A stretch of DNA of 43,209 bases from Pseudoflavonifractor capillosus (GCF_016899775.1 NZ_JACJJE010000027.1:1-43209), one strand, 5' to 3'. Shown: positions 17,364 through 24,704, numbered from the stretch's first letter. Notes: a model not told the origin generated them from the letters alone. Program-made: numbers and translations.

Positions 17364-17384
17364 TTCGCCGCCTGCGGGCGGCGA
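17364..17384 (-). repeat. F module (CGCCGCC...GGCGGCGAAATTCCCC) copy
   Basis: CGCCGCC-TGCG-GGCGGCG next to GGGGAATTT. The same 25-30 bp recurs inverted at 18898-18930, and in part at ~11498 and ~19068. Confidence 0.6.
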
Positions 17385-17683
17385 CCTACTTTGCCCATGG
17401 CGGCTCGTCGTCGCAAAGTCCGCTTGTCTCCGTTTCCGCCTGGCGGCGAAAACTGCGCCCGCTCCCTTGCTCCTCCTCTTCCCGGCGAACCCACTTCGCT
17501 GGGCTTCGCCGGGAGGGACGGGAGATTAGCCAAAACGCCGCCGGGGACGGCTCCAGATGAGCACTCCGTGCTCATAGTCGCCTACCCTACCCCCTCTGGC
17601 CCTTCGGGCCATCTCCCCCTGACAGGGGGAGTCGGCCCCGAACCCCCATTACGAGGGACGCGCTCCTGTTCGTTGTTGCATCA

Positions 17684-17901
17684 TTTCCGGCGCGCAAAAT
17701 TTGAGTGACTTTCCGCAATTCAATCCGGGCCACTGGGCCCTGAGTTTGCAAAAATTGCCGCTGGCGCGGTTCCACAACAGCGCCTGGCTCTGCCAAACCA
17801 ACGGTACTTGGTCCGTTAACGACGGGAGGCCCAAAGGGCCTCCCCTACCCAATCCCGGAAGAGTCTCTTGAAAACTGTAGGGGAGGGGCTTGCCCCTCCC
17901 G
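17684..17901 (+). repeat. Composite repeat B: core plus inverted pair of REP-like hairpins
   Basis: The core (17684-17814) is most similar to copy A (shared TTTGCAAAAATTGCCGCTGG). Minus-oriented REP at 17823-17848 and plus-oriented REP at 17877-17901 repeat the sequences of composite A almost exactly. Total 218 bp as in A. Confidence 0.85.
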
Positions 17902-17926
17902 CGGGCCGGTCTCGGACCGCCCCTAC
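17902..17926 (-). repeat. REP-like hairpin
   Basis: Minus strand: GTAGGGGCGGTC-CGA-GACCGGCCCG. Abuts composite B. Confidence 0.6.
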
Positions 17927-17956
17927 GTGAAGAACGCACCCGCCTCTTTATTCGCC

Positions 17957-17982
17957 GTAGGGGCAGCACCATGTGGCCGCCC
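17957..17982 (+). repeat. REP-like hairpin
   Basis: GTAGGGGC then GCAC...GTGGCCGCCC, an imperfect stem. With its neighbours it gives four GTAG elements in alternating orientation within 160 bp. Confidence 0.5.
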
Positions 17983-18060
17983 GCCGTTTCATGAAAACAC
18001 CAGCACCGGACAAGAGCATTCCGCTCCTGTCCGGCGCTGTCTGTTTGAGGGGAAATGCCC

Positions 18061-18219
18061 TCAGCTCTCCGAAGGTTCCTCCTGGCTGTCCAGGTACTCC
18101 TCCATCACTTTTATGATCAAATTGGAGACACTGCGGCGCTCCTTCTCCGCCTGGCACTCTAACCGTGCCTTAAATTCATTGGTAATACGTACACTGATCT
18201 GTGTGTCAGTCTTTGCCAT
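18061..18219 (-). CDS. Ribbon-helix-helix (Arc/CopG-like) protein
   Basis: 52-aa protein. MAKTDTQISVRITNEFKARLECQAEKERRSVSNLIIKVMEEYLDSQEE has the RHH pattern: a short beta strand (TQISVRI), helix 1, then a turn and helix 2 (SVSNLIIKVMEEYL). Start ATG 18219 with GAGGGGAGG upstream; the frame extends further but without an RBS. It overlaps the XRE gene by 14 nt. It could be a co-repressor or a remnant of a mobile-element regulator pair. Confidence 0.82.
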   Translation of the reverse strand: MAKTDTQISVRITNEFKARLECQAEKERRSVSNLIIKVMEEYLDSQEEPSES

Positions 18220-18451
18220 GCGAATGCCTCCCCTCTCCTCTGGGATACGGTCTAGAAATATCCGTAAGATCCAGCAGATAGTCCACACTAGTCTGGAAAA
18301 TCTCGGCCAGCGCAATCAACACATGGGTGGGGACATCGTTTTCTCCCGTCTCATACTTGGAGTAACCCGTCTGGGACATCCCCAGGCGCTTGGCCATCTT
18401 TTCTTGAGACAACCCCAACTCTTTCCGCAGTTCTCGGATTCTGGAATACAT
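18206..18451 (-). CDS. XRE-family transcriptional regulator
   Basis: 81-aa helix-turn-helix protein: MYSRIRELRKELGLSQEKMAKRLGMSQTGYSKYETGENDVPTHVLIALAEIFQTSVDYLLDLTD is a complete Cro/C1-type domain. The C-terminal tail (ISRPYPRGEGRHSHGKD) runs over the start of the RHH gene. Start ATG 18451 or GTG 18460; the RBS is weak (GGGTGATAG). A palindrome (18511-18523) and a truncated divergent reading frame (18543) lie upstream, suggesting the regulator lost its target gene. Confidence 0.88.
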   Translation of the reverse strand: MYSRIRELRKELGLSQEKMAKRLGMSQTGYSKYETGENDVPTHVLIALAEIFQTSVDYLLDLTDISRPYPRGEGRHSHGKD

Positions 18452-18510
18452 TTCTATCACCCGTATTTGATTATGGCATAATCTAAAATAGGGTATTGAA
18501 TTTTAACCTG

Positions 18511-18523
18511 TTTTAGGCTAAAA
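18511..18523. promoter_or_regulatory. Palindrome TTTTAG-G-CTAAAA, candidate XRE operator
   Basis: A perfect 13-bp palindrome in the AT-rich region between the XRE gene and the divergent start at 18543. A related half-site (ATCTAAAATAG) lies at 18481-18491. Confidence 0.5.
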
Positions 18524-18542
18524 TAATTTTGAGGTGATTCTT

Positions 18543-18608
18543 ATGATTTTCGACGGTCCTAAAAAGCGGGCGGCCCGGTGTGCCGCCCCTACGGAGAGGT
18601 CTCCCTAA
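18543..18608 (+). pseudogene. Truncated start of a gene divergent from the XRE regulator
   Basis: GAGGTGAT, a strong RBS, lies 5 nt before ATG 18543. The frame reads MIFDGPKK and then, from about 18567, runs through the REP-like hairpin to a stop at 18608 (21 codons). Upstream DNA is AT-rich promoter-like, downstream is repeat. The simplest reading is that a composite repeat (18567-18762) replaced the body of the gene. Confidence 0.5.
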
Positions 18609-18762
18609 AACGGCGCGCCCTACGACAAATTTTGCACCAGTCCCGTTAGCTCAGTAAAGTCAGGCGCAGAAGTTGAATCGCACCGAATGCAATTTTGGGG
18701 ACGCCAGGGCCCAGTGGCCCGGCGGGAGTTTAGAGTGCCACTCAGATTTTGCGCGCCGGAAA
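18567..18762 (-). repeat. Composite repeat C: core plus two GTAG elements
   Basis: On the minus strand the core runs 18762 to 18634 (starts TTTCCGGCGCGCAAAAT). GTAGGGCGCGCCG (18611-18623) follows 10 bp later, then a full REP-like hairpin GTAGGGGCGGC...GCCGCCCG (18567-18592). The core's central CCCCAAAATTGCATTCGG matches copy D rather than A/B. Confidence 0.8.
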
Positions 18763-18869
18763 TTTTGCTTCCTCTCACAGGTACGCGTCCCCCGTAATGG
18801 GGGTTCTAGGGGGAGGGCGAATATGAGCGCGGAGCGCTCATCCTGAGCCATCCCCCTAGCGGTTCTTTG

Positions 18870-18917
18870 GTGACTTTCTGGGCGTCCAGAAAGTCACTCG
18901 CCGCCCGCAGGCGGCGA
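18870..18917 (+). repeat. H-type hairpin joined to F module
   Basis: GTGACTTTCTGG-GCGT-CCAGAAAGTCAC (18870-18897), then CGCCGCC-CGCA-GGCGGCG (18899-18916) and AAATTCCCCTG. Confidence 0.7.
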
Positions 18918-18955
18918 AATTCCCCTGCGTACAACAAACCTATTCCTAAACCTGT

Positions 18956-19006
18956 CCCCTCATCCGTCTGGCCTAACGGCCAGCCACCTTCCCCCCAGGG
19001 GGAAGG
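18956..19006 (-). repeat. E-type element copy 3
   Basis: Minus orientation: CCTTCCCCC/GGGGGAAGG, CTGGCC-GTTA-GGCCAG arm, ACGGATGAGGGG. Confidence 0.7.
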
Positions 19007-19095
19007 CTTTGAAGAGGTCCAGCCCTTCTGGCTTCTCTCCCCCCAGGGGGAAGGCTTAAGGATAGGAAGGCGGCGAAATCCCCCTTGCAAAAACT

Positions 19096-20973
19096 CTACT
19101 TTCCTTCCCTCTGCCTCAAATACACCATCAGCACCGCCACGTCCGCCGGGGACACCCCGGACACCCGGCTGGCCTGGCCCAGGTTTTTGGGCCGGATGCG
19201 GCTCAGCTTCTGCCGGGCCTCCAGGCGCAGCCCCTCAATGGCGGTATAGTCGATGGTGTCAGGCAGGCGGCGGTCCTCCAGCTTTTTCATCTCCTCCACC
19301 TGGCGCAGCTGGCGGTCGATATAGCCCTGGTACTTGATCGCGATTTCCACCGCCTCCCGCACCGGCTTGGGCAGCTCGGGCCGGTCCGGGTCGAAGGGGG
19401 CCAGGGCCTCGTAGGAGATGGGGGGCCGCCGGAGCAGATCGGCCAGCCGCGCCCCGTTGGCCACCGATGTCTCCCCATAGCGGGCCAAAAAGGCGTCCAA
19501 TTCCGGGCTGGGAGCCGCGCCGGTATGCTCCAGGCGCCTGCACTCCCGCTCCACAGCGGCGTACTTTTCCCGAACGGCCTCCAGCTGTTCCGGGGGCACC
19601 AGCCCCAGGCGGCAGCCGATCTCGGTGAGCCGCTGGTCGGCGTTGTCCTGCCGGTGGAGCAGGCGGTACTCGGTGCGGGAGGTCATCATCCGATAGGGCT
19701 CGTTGGTGCCCTTGGTGACCAGGTCGTCGATGAGCACCCCGATGTACCCCTGGTCCCGGCGGAGAATCAGGGGCTCCTTTCCCTGAATTTTCAGCGCGGC
19801 GTTCACGCCGGCAATAAAGCCCTGAACGGCGGCCTCCTCATAGCCGGAGGAGCCGTTGAACTGCCCCGCCCCGTACAGGCCGGGGATCTTTTTTGTCTCC
19901 AGAGTGGGCTCCAGCTCGGTGGGGTCTACGCAGTCGTACTCGATGGCGTAGGCGCACCGGGTCATCTCCGCCTGCTCCAAACCGGGGATGGTGTGGAGCA
20001 TTTTGATTTGGACCTCCTCGGGCAGGGAGGAGGAGAAGCCCTGGATGTACAGCTCCTCGGTGTCCAGCCCCATGGGCTCAATGAACAGCAGGTGGCGCTC
20101 CTTGTCGGCGAAGCGGACCACCTTGTCCTCAATGGAGGGGCAGTACCGGGGCCCCACCCCCTCGATGACCCCGGAGAACAGGGGCGACCGGTCCAGGTTG
20201 GCCCGGATGACCGCGTGGGTCTCCGGCGTGGTGGAGGTGAGGTAGCACACCGCCCGATTTTCCGGCTGGGTCTGGGTGGAGAAAGAGAAAGGCTGGGCGT
20301 CCCCGTCCCCCTCCTGGAGCTGCATCTTGGAAAAATCCACCGACCGGCGGTTCACCCGGGGTGGCGTCCCCGTCTTGAACCGGCGGATGGACAGCCCCAG
20401 GTCCACCAGGCACTGGGTGAGGGGCAGGGCGGCGGCCAGGCCGTCCGGCCCGGAGTCCCGGACCACCTCCCCCACGATGGTGCGCCCCCCCAGGTAGGTG
20501 CCGGTGGCGATGACGGCGGCCTTCACCCGGTAGACGGCCCCGGTGTGGGTGACCACCCCGGACACCGCCCCGTCCTCGGTGAGGACCTCCACCACCTCCG
20601 CCTGCTTGACCCAGAGGTTCTCCTGGAGCTCCAGGGTGTGCTTCATGATCTTCTGGTACTCCCGGCGGTCCGCCTGGGCCCGGAGGGACCAGACGGCGGG
20701 GCCCTTCCCCCGGTTCAGAATCCGGTACTGGATGCAAGCTCTGTCCGCCGCCCTGCCCATCTCGCCCCCCAGGGCGTCCAGCTCCCGCACCAGGTGGCCC
20801 TTGCCCGTGCCGCCGATGGCCGGGTTGCAGGGCATGTTGCCCACCGCGTCCAGGTTGATGGTGAAGCACAGGGTGCGTAGGCCCATGCGGGCGGCGGCCA
20901 GGGCGGCCTCAATGCCCGCGTGGCCCGCGCCGATTACTGCGATATCATATTGTCCCGCGTCGTATCGAATCAT
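19096..20973 (-). CDS. mnmG: tRNA uridine-5-carboxymethylaminomethyl modification enzyme MnmG
   Basis: 625-aa FAD enzyme that with MnmE makes cmnm5U34 in tRNAs reading NNA/NNG codons. [22 protein letters not shown] (residues ~9-30) is the FAD-binding Rossmann motif. [59 protein letters not shown] and the C-terminal [34 protein letters not shown] are all family hallmarks. ATG 20973 has AGAGGAA upstream and gives the usual length; the frame extends 88 codons further upstream through repeat DNA and should not be included. mnmE is not in the window. Confidence 0.97.
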   Translation of the reverse strand: MIRYDAGQYDIAVIGAGHAGIEAALAAARMGLRTLCFTINLDAVGNMPCNPAIGGTGKGHLVRELDALGGEMGRAADRACIQYRILNRGKGPAVWSLRAQADRREYQKIMKHTLELQENLWVKQAEVVEVLTEDGAVSGVVTHTGAVYRVKAAVIATGTYLGGRTIVGEVVRDSGPDGLAAALPLTQCLVDLGLSIRRFKTGTPPRVNRRSVDFSKMQLQEGDGDAQPFSFSTQTQPENRAVCYLTSTTPETHAVIRANLDRSPLFSGVIEGVGPRYCPSIEDKVVRFADKERHLLFIEPMGLDTEELYIQGFSSSLPEEVQIKMLHTIPGLEQAEMTRCAYAIEYDCVDPTELEPTLETKKIPGLYGAGQFNGSSGYEEAAVQGFIAGVNAALKIQGKEPLILRRDQGYIGVLIDDLVTKGTNEPYRMMTSRTEYRLLHRQDNADQRLTEIGCRLGLVPPEQLEAVREKYAAVERECRRLEHTGAAPSPELDAFLARYGETSVANGARLADLLRRPPISYEALAPFDPDRPELPKPVREAVEIAIKYQGYIDRQLRQVEEMKKLEDRRLPDTIDYTAIEGLRLEARQKLSRIRPKNLGQASRVSGVSPADVAVLMVYLRQREGK

Positions 20974-21011
20974 TGGGATTCCTCTTTTTATTAAACAGTT
21001 ATATTCTTGCA

Positions 21012-21058
21012 GGGTTTCGCCCTGCGGGGCGAGTTCCTTTTCCCCGTGGAAAAGGAAC
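21012..21058 (+). repeat. H-type double hairpin (copy 2)
   Basis: CAGGG-TTTCG-CCCTG, CGGGGCG, then GTTCCTTTTCC-CCGT-GGAAAAGGAAC. Same order as 11523-11574 with a changed but still fully paired second stem. Confidence 0.65.
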
Positions 21059-21160
21059 CAAAAGACGCTGGGGGACGCCGCAGAGGCGAACTTCGTTCGC
21101 CAATGACGGCTTTCCCCCAGACCCCCATTACGGGGGTTATCCCTTGGGGTAGGCAAGGTA

Positions 21161-21326
21161 TTTCCGGCGCGCAAAATTTGAGTGGCGGCCTGCGTTTCCT
21201 CCCGGCCCACTGGGGCCTGGCTTCCCCAAAATTGCATTCGGTGCGATTCAAATTCTGCGCCTGGCTTTACCGAACCAACGGTACTGGTGCTGGATACGCC
21301 GTAGGGGCGACCCTTGCGGTCGCCCG
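21161..21326 (+). repeat. Composite repeat D: core plus one REP-like hairpin
   Basis: Core 21161-21290, then 10 bp, then GTAGGGGCGACC-CTTGC-GGTCGCCCG (21301-21326). Its centre matches copy C (CCCCAAAATTGCATTCGG). Confidence 0.8.
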
Positions 21327-21330
21327 AAAG

Positions 21331-21380
21331 CCTTCCCCTTGGGGGGAAGGTGCCGAGCGAATGCGAGGTGGATGAGGGGG
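21331..21380 (+). repeat. E-type element copy 4
   Basis: CCTTCCCC-TT-GGGGGGAAGG, then GTGCCGAGCG...GATGAGGGGG; the arm pairs poorly in this copy. Confidence 0.6.
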
Positions 21381-21441
21381 CAGGTTGCCACCCTCTGCAC
21401 AGGTCCCAGATCCGCCCGTCCCGAATGGTTCAAAGGGCGCC

Positions 21442-21466
21442 GTAGGGGCGGCTATCAGCCGCCCGC
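21442..21466 (+). repeat. REP-like hairpin
   Basis: GTAG then GGGCGGCT-ATC-AGCCGCCCG: a clean GTAG-headed hairpin. Confidence 0.65.
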
Positions 21467-21471
21467 CCAGT

Positions 21472-21526
21472 CTTCCCCCTTCCAGGGGGAAGGTGCCCCA
21501 GTGCGCACACTGGGGCGGATGAGGGT
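21472..21526 (+). repeat. E-type element copy 5
   Basis: CTTCCCCCT/AGGGGGAAG, then GCCCCAGTG-CGCA-CACTGGGGC, then GGATGAGGG. The longest and cleanest variable arm (9 bp). Confidence 0.7.
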
Positions 21527-21868
21527 GACCCTGTAGAAGGTGAATCGGACAAAGGCCGAGAGAAGCCACCCTGGGGTGTGCCCCCGCCCGGCTGTATCTG
21601 TAAACTCTGTTCCGACCCCCTGCGGCAAAACCGGGATAAATCCGTTTCCCAATCCCGCAGAAACGGGGCATTCGCCCAGGAACCAGGGTATTTTATCACG
21701 TTTTCCCTCCGGCAACAAGACCGTTCTCTCTCCATTGCCGGCCTTTTCTTTCCCTTACTGTCGTTTTGTGGTCCAACCGCCCGATCACTTTTTGTCTGCC
21801 TTTTCCGCCCCGTCTGGTCTTTTTGCGGTGAAAAGCGTCCCCTTTCCCTCCACACGCCTCCGCGCCAA

Positions 21869-21935
21869 CAATATATTGTGTCTCCTTTTTTCTACACTTC
21901 AATATATTGACCAAATTAGGGGGACGTGCTATAGT
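21869..21935 (+). promoter_or_regulatory. nrdD promoter with two NrdR boxes
   Basis: CAATATATTG at 21869-21878 (in the context ACAATATATTGTGT) and again at 21900-21909; centres are 31 bp apart, the usual three-turn spacing of NrdR boxes. The second overlaps a promoter: TTGACC (21907-21912), 17-nt spacer, TATAGT (21930-21935). NrdR with ATP/dATP would repress nrdD here. Confidence 0.85.
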
Positions 21936-22009
21936 AGGGGTACGCCGCCTACAGCCCGGCCCTGCCGCAGGCTGTTCAAAATGGGACGAAGAAAAGTGAG
22001 GGAGTTTGT

Positions 22010-24397
22010 ATGTACCAGGTAACCAAGCGGGACGGCACCGCCGCCCAGTTTGAGATTGGAAAAATCAGCGCCGCCATCACCAAGGCCTTCCAGGCCCTGG
22101 ACAAGCAGTTCCACCCCACCGTCATCGACCTGCTGGCCCTGCGGGTGACCGCAAACTTTGAGCCCAAGATCCGGGACGGCCGCATCGCCGTGGAGGACAT
22201 CCAGGACAGCGTGGAGCAGGTCCTGTCCGAGGCGGGCTACGCCGACGTGGCCAAGGCCTACATCCTCTACCGCAAACAGCGGGAGAAGGTGCGCAACGTC
22301 AACTCCGCCCTGCTCAACTACAAGGAGCTGGTGGACAACTACCTGCAGATCAACGACTGGCGGGTGAAGGAGAACTCCACCGTCACCTACTCGGTGGGCG
22401 GCCTCATTCTCTCCAACTCCGGGGCCATCACCGCCAACTACTGGCTCACCGAGATCTACGACCAGGAGATCGCCAACGCCCACCGCAACGCGGAGATCCA
22501 CCTCCACGACCTGAGCATGCTCACCGGCTACTGCGCCGGCTGGTCCCTGAAGCAGCTCATCCAGGAGGGGCTGGGGGGCATTCCGGGCAAGATCACCTCC
22601 GCCCCGGCCAAGCACCTGTCCACCCTGTGCAACCAGATGGTCAACTTCCTAGGCATCATGCAGAACGAGTGGGCGGGGGCCCAGGCCTTCTCCTCCTTCG
22701 ACACCTATCTGGCCCCCTTTGTGAAGGTAGACAACCTGACCCAGAAGGAGGTCAAGCAGTGCATCCAGTGCTTTGTCTACGGGGTGAACACCCCCAGCCG
22801 CTGGGGCACCCAGGCCCCCTTCTCCAACATCACCCTGGACTGGACGGTGCCCAAGGACCTGGAGAACCTGCCCGCCATCGTGGGCGGCAAGGAGATGGAC
22901 TTCACCTACGGCGACTGCAAGAAAGAGATGGACATGGTGAACAAGGCCTTCATCGAGATCATGATTGAGGGCGACGCCAACGGCCGGGGCTTCCAGTACC
23001 CCATCCCCACCTACTCCATCACCAAGGACTTCGACTGGTCCGAGACGGAGAACAACAAGCTTCTCTTTGAGATGACCGCCAAGTACGGCACCCCCTACTT
23101 CTCCAACTATATCAACTCCGACATGGAGCCCTCCGACGTGCGCAGCATGTGCTGCCGCCTGCGTCTGGACCTGCGGGAGCTGCGGAAAAAGTCCGGCGGC
23201 TTCTTCGGCTCCGGCGAGTCCACCGGGTCTGTGGGCGTGGTCACCATCAACCTGCCCCGCATCGCCTATCTGGCCAAGGACGAGGCCGACTTCTACCAGC
23301 GGCTGGACAAGCTCATGGACATCGCCGCCCGCAGCCTGAAGACCAAGCGCACCGTCATCACCAAGCTGCTGGACGCGGGTCTGTACCCCTATACAAAGCG
23401 TTATCTGGGAAGCTTTGATAACCACTTCTCCACCATCGGCCTCATCGGCATGAACGAGGTGGGCCTCAACGCCAAGTGGCTCCGGGCCGACCTGACCCAC
23501 CCGGAGACCCAGCAGTTCGCCAAGGACGTACTCAACCACATGCGGGAGCGCCTGAGCGACTATCAGGAGCAGTACGGCGACCTCTATAACCTGGAGGCCA
23601 CCCCCGCCGAGTCCACCACCTACCGCTTCGCCAAGCACGACAAGGAGGAGTTCCCCGACATCATCACCGCCAACGAGAACGGCACCCCCTACTACACCAA
23701 CTCCTCCCACCTGCCCGTGGGCTACACCGAGGACATCTTCTCCGCCCTGGATATCCAGGACGAGCTCCAGACCCTGTACACCTCCGGCACCGTGTTCCAC
23801 GCCTTTTTGGGCGAGAAGCTGCCCTCCTGGCAGGCGGCGGCCAACCTGGTGCGGAAGATCGCGGAGAACTACAAGCTTCCCTATTACACCATGTCCCCCA
23901 CCTACTCCGTGTGTGCCGACCACGGCTACCTCACCGGGGAACAGTTCACCTGCCCCATCTGCGGCAAGCCCGCCGAGGTATACAGCCGCATCACCGGCTA
24001 CTACCGTCCGGTGCAGAACTGGAACGACGGCAAGACCCAGGAGTTCAAAGACCGGAAGGTGTACGACCTGGCCCACTCCCACCTGCAGAAGGCAGGCCGG
24101 GCTGGCTCCCAGGTGACCGCGCCGGCGGAGTACACCCAGGCAGAGCCCGTGCAGGACCTGCTCCTGTTCACCACCCGCACCTGCCCCAACTGCCGCCAGG
24201 CGGAGGCCCTGCTCCAGAAGGCGGGCGTCTCCTACCGGAAAGTAGTGGCGGAGGAGTCCCCCGACCTGACCACCCGGTATGGGGTGCGGCAGGCCCCCAC
24301 TTTGGCCTGGGAGGCCGACGGCCAGACCGAGAAGATCACCGGCGTGGGCCCCATCAAGAAATTCATTGAGGACCACCGGGCCCGGGAAGCGGGATAA
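22010..24397 (+). CDS. nrdD: Anaerobic (class III) ribonucleoside-triphosphate reductase with C-terminal glutaredoxin domain
   Basis: 795-aa glycyl-radical enzyme making dNTPs without oxygen. An ATP-cone (residues ~1-90, YQVTKRDGTAAQFEIGKISAAITKAFQAL) gives dATP control. The barrel follows. The zinc site has C635, H638, C648 and C651 (CADHGYLTGEQFTCPICG). The glycyl radical loop is RITGYYRPVQNWNDGKTQEF, with Gly663 in RITGY. After a linker, residues ~715-795 form a glutaredoxin/thioredoxin-like domain with CPNC (C725/C728), VRQAPTLAWEADG and GPIKKFIEDH. This is the redoxin-dependent type rather than the formate type. The activase gene nrdG is not adjacent. Confidence 0.96.
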   Translation: MYQVTKRDGTAAQFEIGKISAAITKAFQALDKQFHPTVIDLLALRVTANFEPKIRDGRIAVEDIQDSVEQVLSEAGYADVAKAYILYRKQREKVRNVNSALLNYKELVDNYLQINDWRVKENSTVTYSVGGLILSNSGAITANYWLTEIYDQEIANAHRNAEIHLHDLSMLTGYCAGWSLKQLIQEGLGGIPGKITSAPAKHLSTLCNQMVNFLGIMQNEWAGAQAFSSFDTYLAPFVKVDNLTQKEVKQCIQCFVYGVNTPSRWGTQAPFSNITLDWTVPKDLENLPAIVGGKEMDFTYGDCKKEMDMVNKAFIEIMIEGDANGRGFQYPIPTYSITKDFDWSETENNKLLFEMTAKYGTPYFSNYINSDMEPSDVRSMCCRLRLDLRELRKKSGGFFGSGESTGSVGVVTINLPRIAYLAKDEADFYQRLDKLMDIAARSLKTKRTVITKLLDAGLYPYTKRYLGSFDNHFSTIGLIGMNEVGLNAKWLRADLTHPETQQFAKDVLNHMRERLSDYQEQYGDLYNLEATPAESTTYRFAKHDKEEFPDIITANENGTPYYTNSSHLPVGYTEDIFSALDIQDELQTLYTSGTVFHAFLGEKLPSWQAAANLVRKIAENYKLPYYTMSPTYSVCADHGYLTGEQFTCPICGKPAEVYSRITGYYRPVQNWNDGKTQEFKDRKVYDLAHSHLQKAGRAGSQVTAPAEYTQAEPVQDLLLFTTRTCPNCRQAEALLQKAGVSYRKVVAEESPDLTTRYGVRQAPTLAWEADGQTEKITGVGPIKKFIEDHRAREAG

Positions 24398-24424
24398 ACT
24401 TACCTCTGTTGTCTCTTGCCAAAA

Positions 24425-24454
24425 GACCGGCTGTACAGAGTGCACAGCCGGTCT
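24425..24454 (+). terminator. Hairpin after nrdD (copy 1)
   Basis: GACCGGCTGTACA-GAG-TGCACAGCCGGTC with one mismatch, 28 bp after the nrdD stop; followed by TCAGTTT. Confidence 0.6.
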
Positions 24455-24674
24455 CAGTTTGCCTGGAAAGTCCCTGGACTTTCCCGACAAACTGCAAAAA
24501 TGCCGTTACTTTTGCACCGCACGGCGGCGCAAAAGTCCGCGCTCCGCGCGCCGGAAGCCTTGCACAGCAAGGCTCCCGGGGCATTCGATCCCATTCGAGG
24601 CGGGCGGCTGCCCCCTCGAGCTCCCCCGCCCATACTCAAACAGATTCTGTTCCCCATCAGTTTTTGATATGCTG

Positions 24675-24704
24675 AGACCGGCTGTGCAGAGTGCACAGCC
24701 GGTC
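24675..24704 (+). terminator. Hairpin copy 2, strong intrinsic terminator
   Basis: GACCGGCTGTGCA-GAG-TGCACAGCCGGTC is a perfect 13-bp stem followed by TTTTGATTT. It is a 29/30 copy of the hairpin 250 bp upstream. Confidence 0.75.

Larger units (their letters stand above)
17205..18060. other. 856-bp repeat-rich spacer between pth and the RHH gene
   Basis: No gene supported. Order: hairpin 17205-17231; GCGAAA-CTTC-GTTTCGC (~17246); E-type element 17277-17326; CGCCGCC/GGCGGCG module 17364-17384; a CTCCCCCT/AGGGGGAG variant (~17609); composite repeat B 17684-17901; two further REP-like hairpins at 17902-17926 and 17957-17982; and a GCACCGGACAAGAG/CTCCTGTCCGGCGC hairpin (~18002-18040) that can end minus-strand transcription of the RHH gene. 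Confidence 0.8.
18609..19095. other. 487-bp repeat-rich spacer before mnmG
   Basis: No gene supported. Contains the core of composite C, a GTCCCCCGTAATGGGGG hairpin (~18786), the H/F double module (18870-18930), an E-type element (18956-19006), a partial E-type stem (19037-19054) and a truncated F module (~19066). Confidence 0.8.
20974..21868. other. ~900-bp repeat-rich spacer between mnmG and the nrdD promoter
   Basis: No gene supported. Order: H-type module (21012-21058), GGCGAA-CTTCG-TTCGCC hairpin (~21083), ACCCCC-ATTAC-GGGGGT (21121-21137), composite repeat D (21161-21326), E-type (21331-21380), REP-like (21442-21466), E-type (21472-21526). Bases ~21530-21868 carry no repeat I can match and no convincing frame. 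Confidence 0.75.

Noticed and set aside
20974-21237. 88-codon N-terminal extension of MnmG
   Set aside because: It translates repeat DNA (H-type hairpin and core D); the internal ATG gives the normal family length.
21430-21855. 141-aa and overlapping frames in the mnmG-nrdD spacer
   Set aside because: They run through E-type and REP-like repeats, have no RBS, and contain peptides shared only with other repeat copies.
11483-21868. CRISPR array
   Set aside because: Repeats are not regularly spaced, have no unique spacers of constant length, occur in both orientations, and no cas gene is present.
22649-24490. 613-aa minus-strand frame opposite nrdD
   Set aside because: Shadow of nrdD with Val/Gly/Leu/His bias and no RBS.
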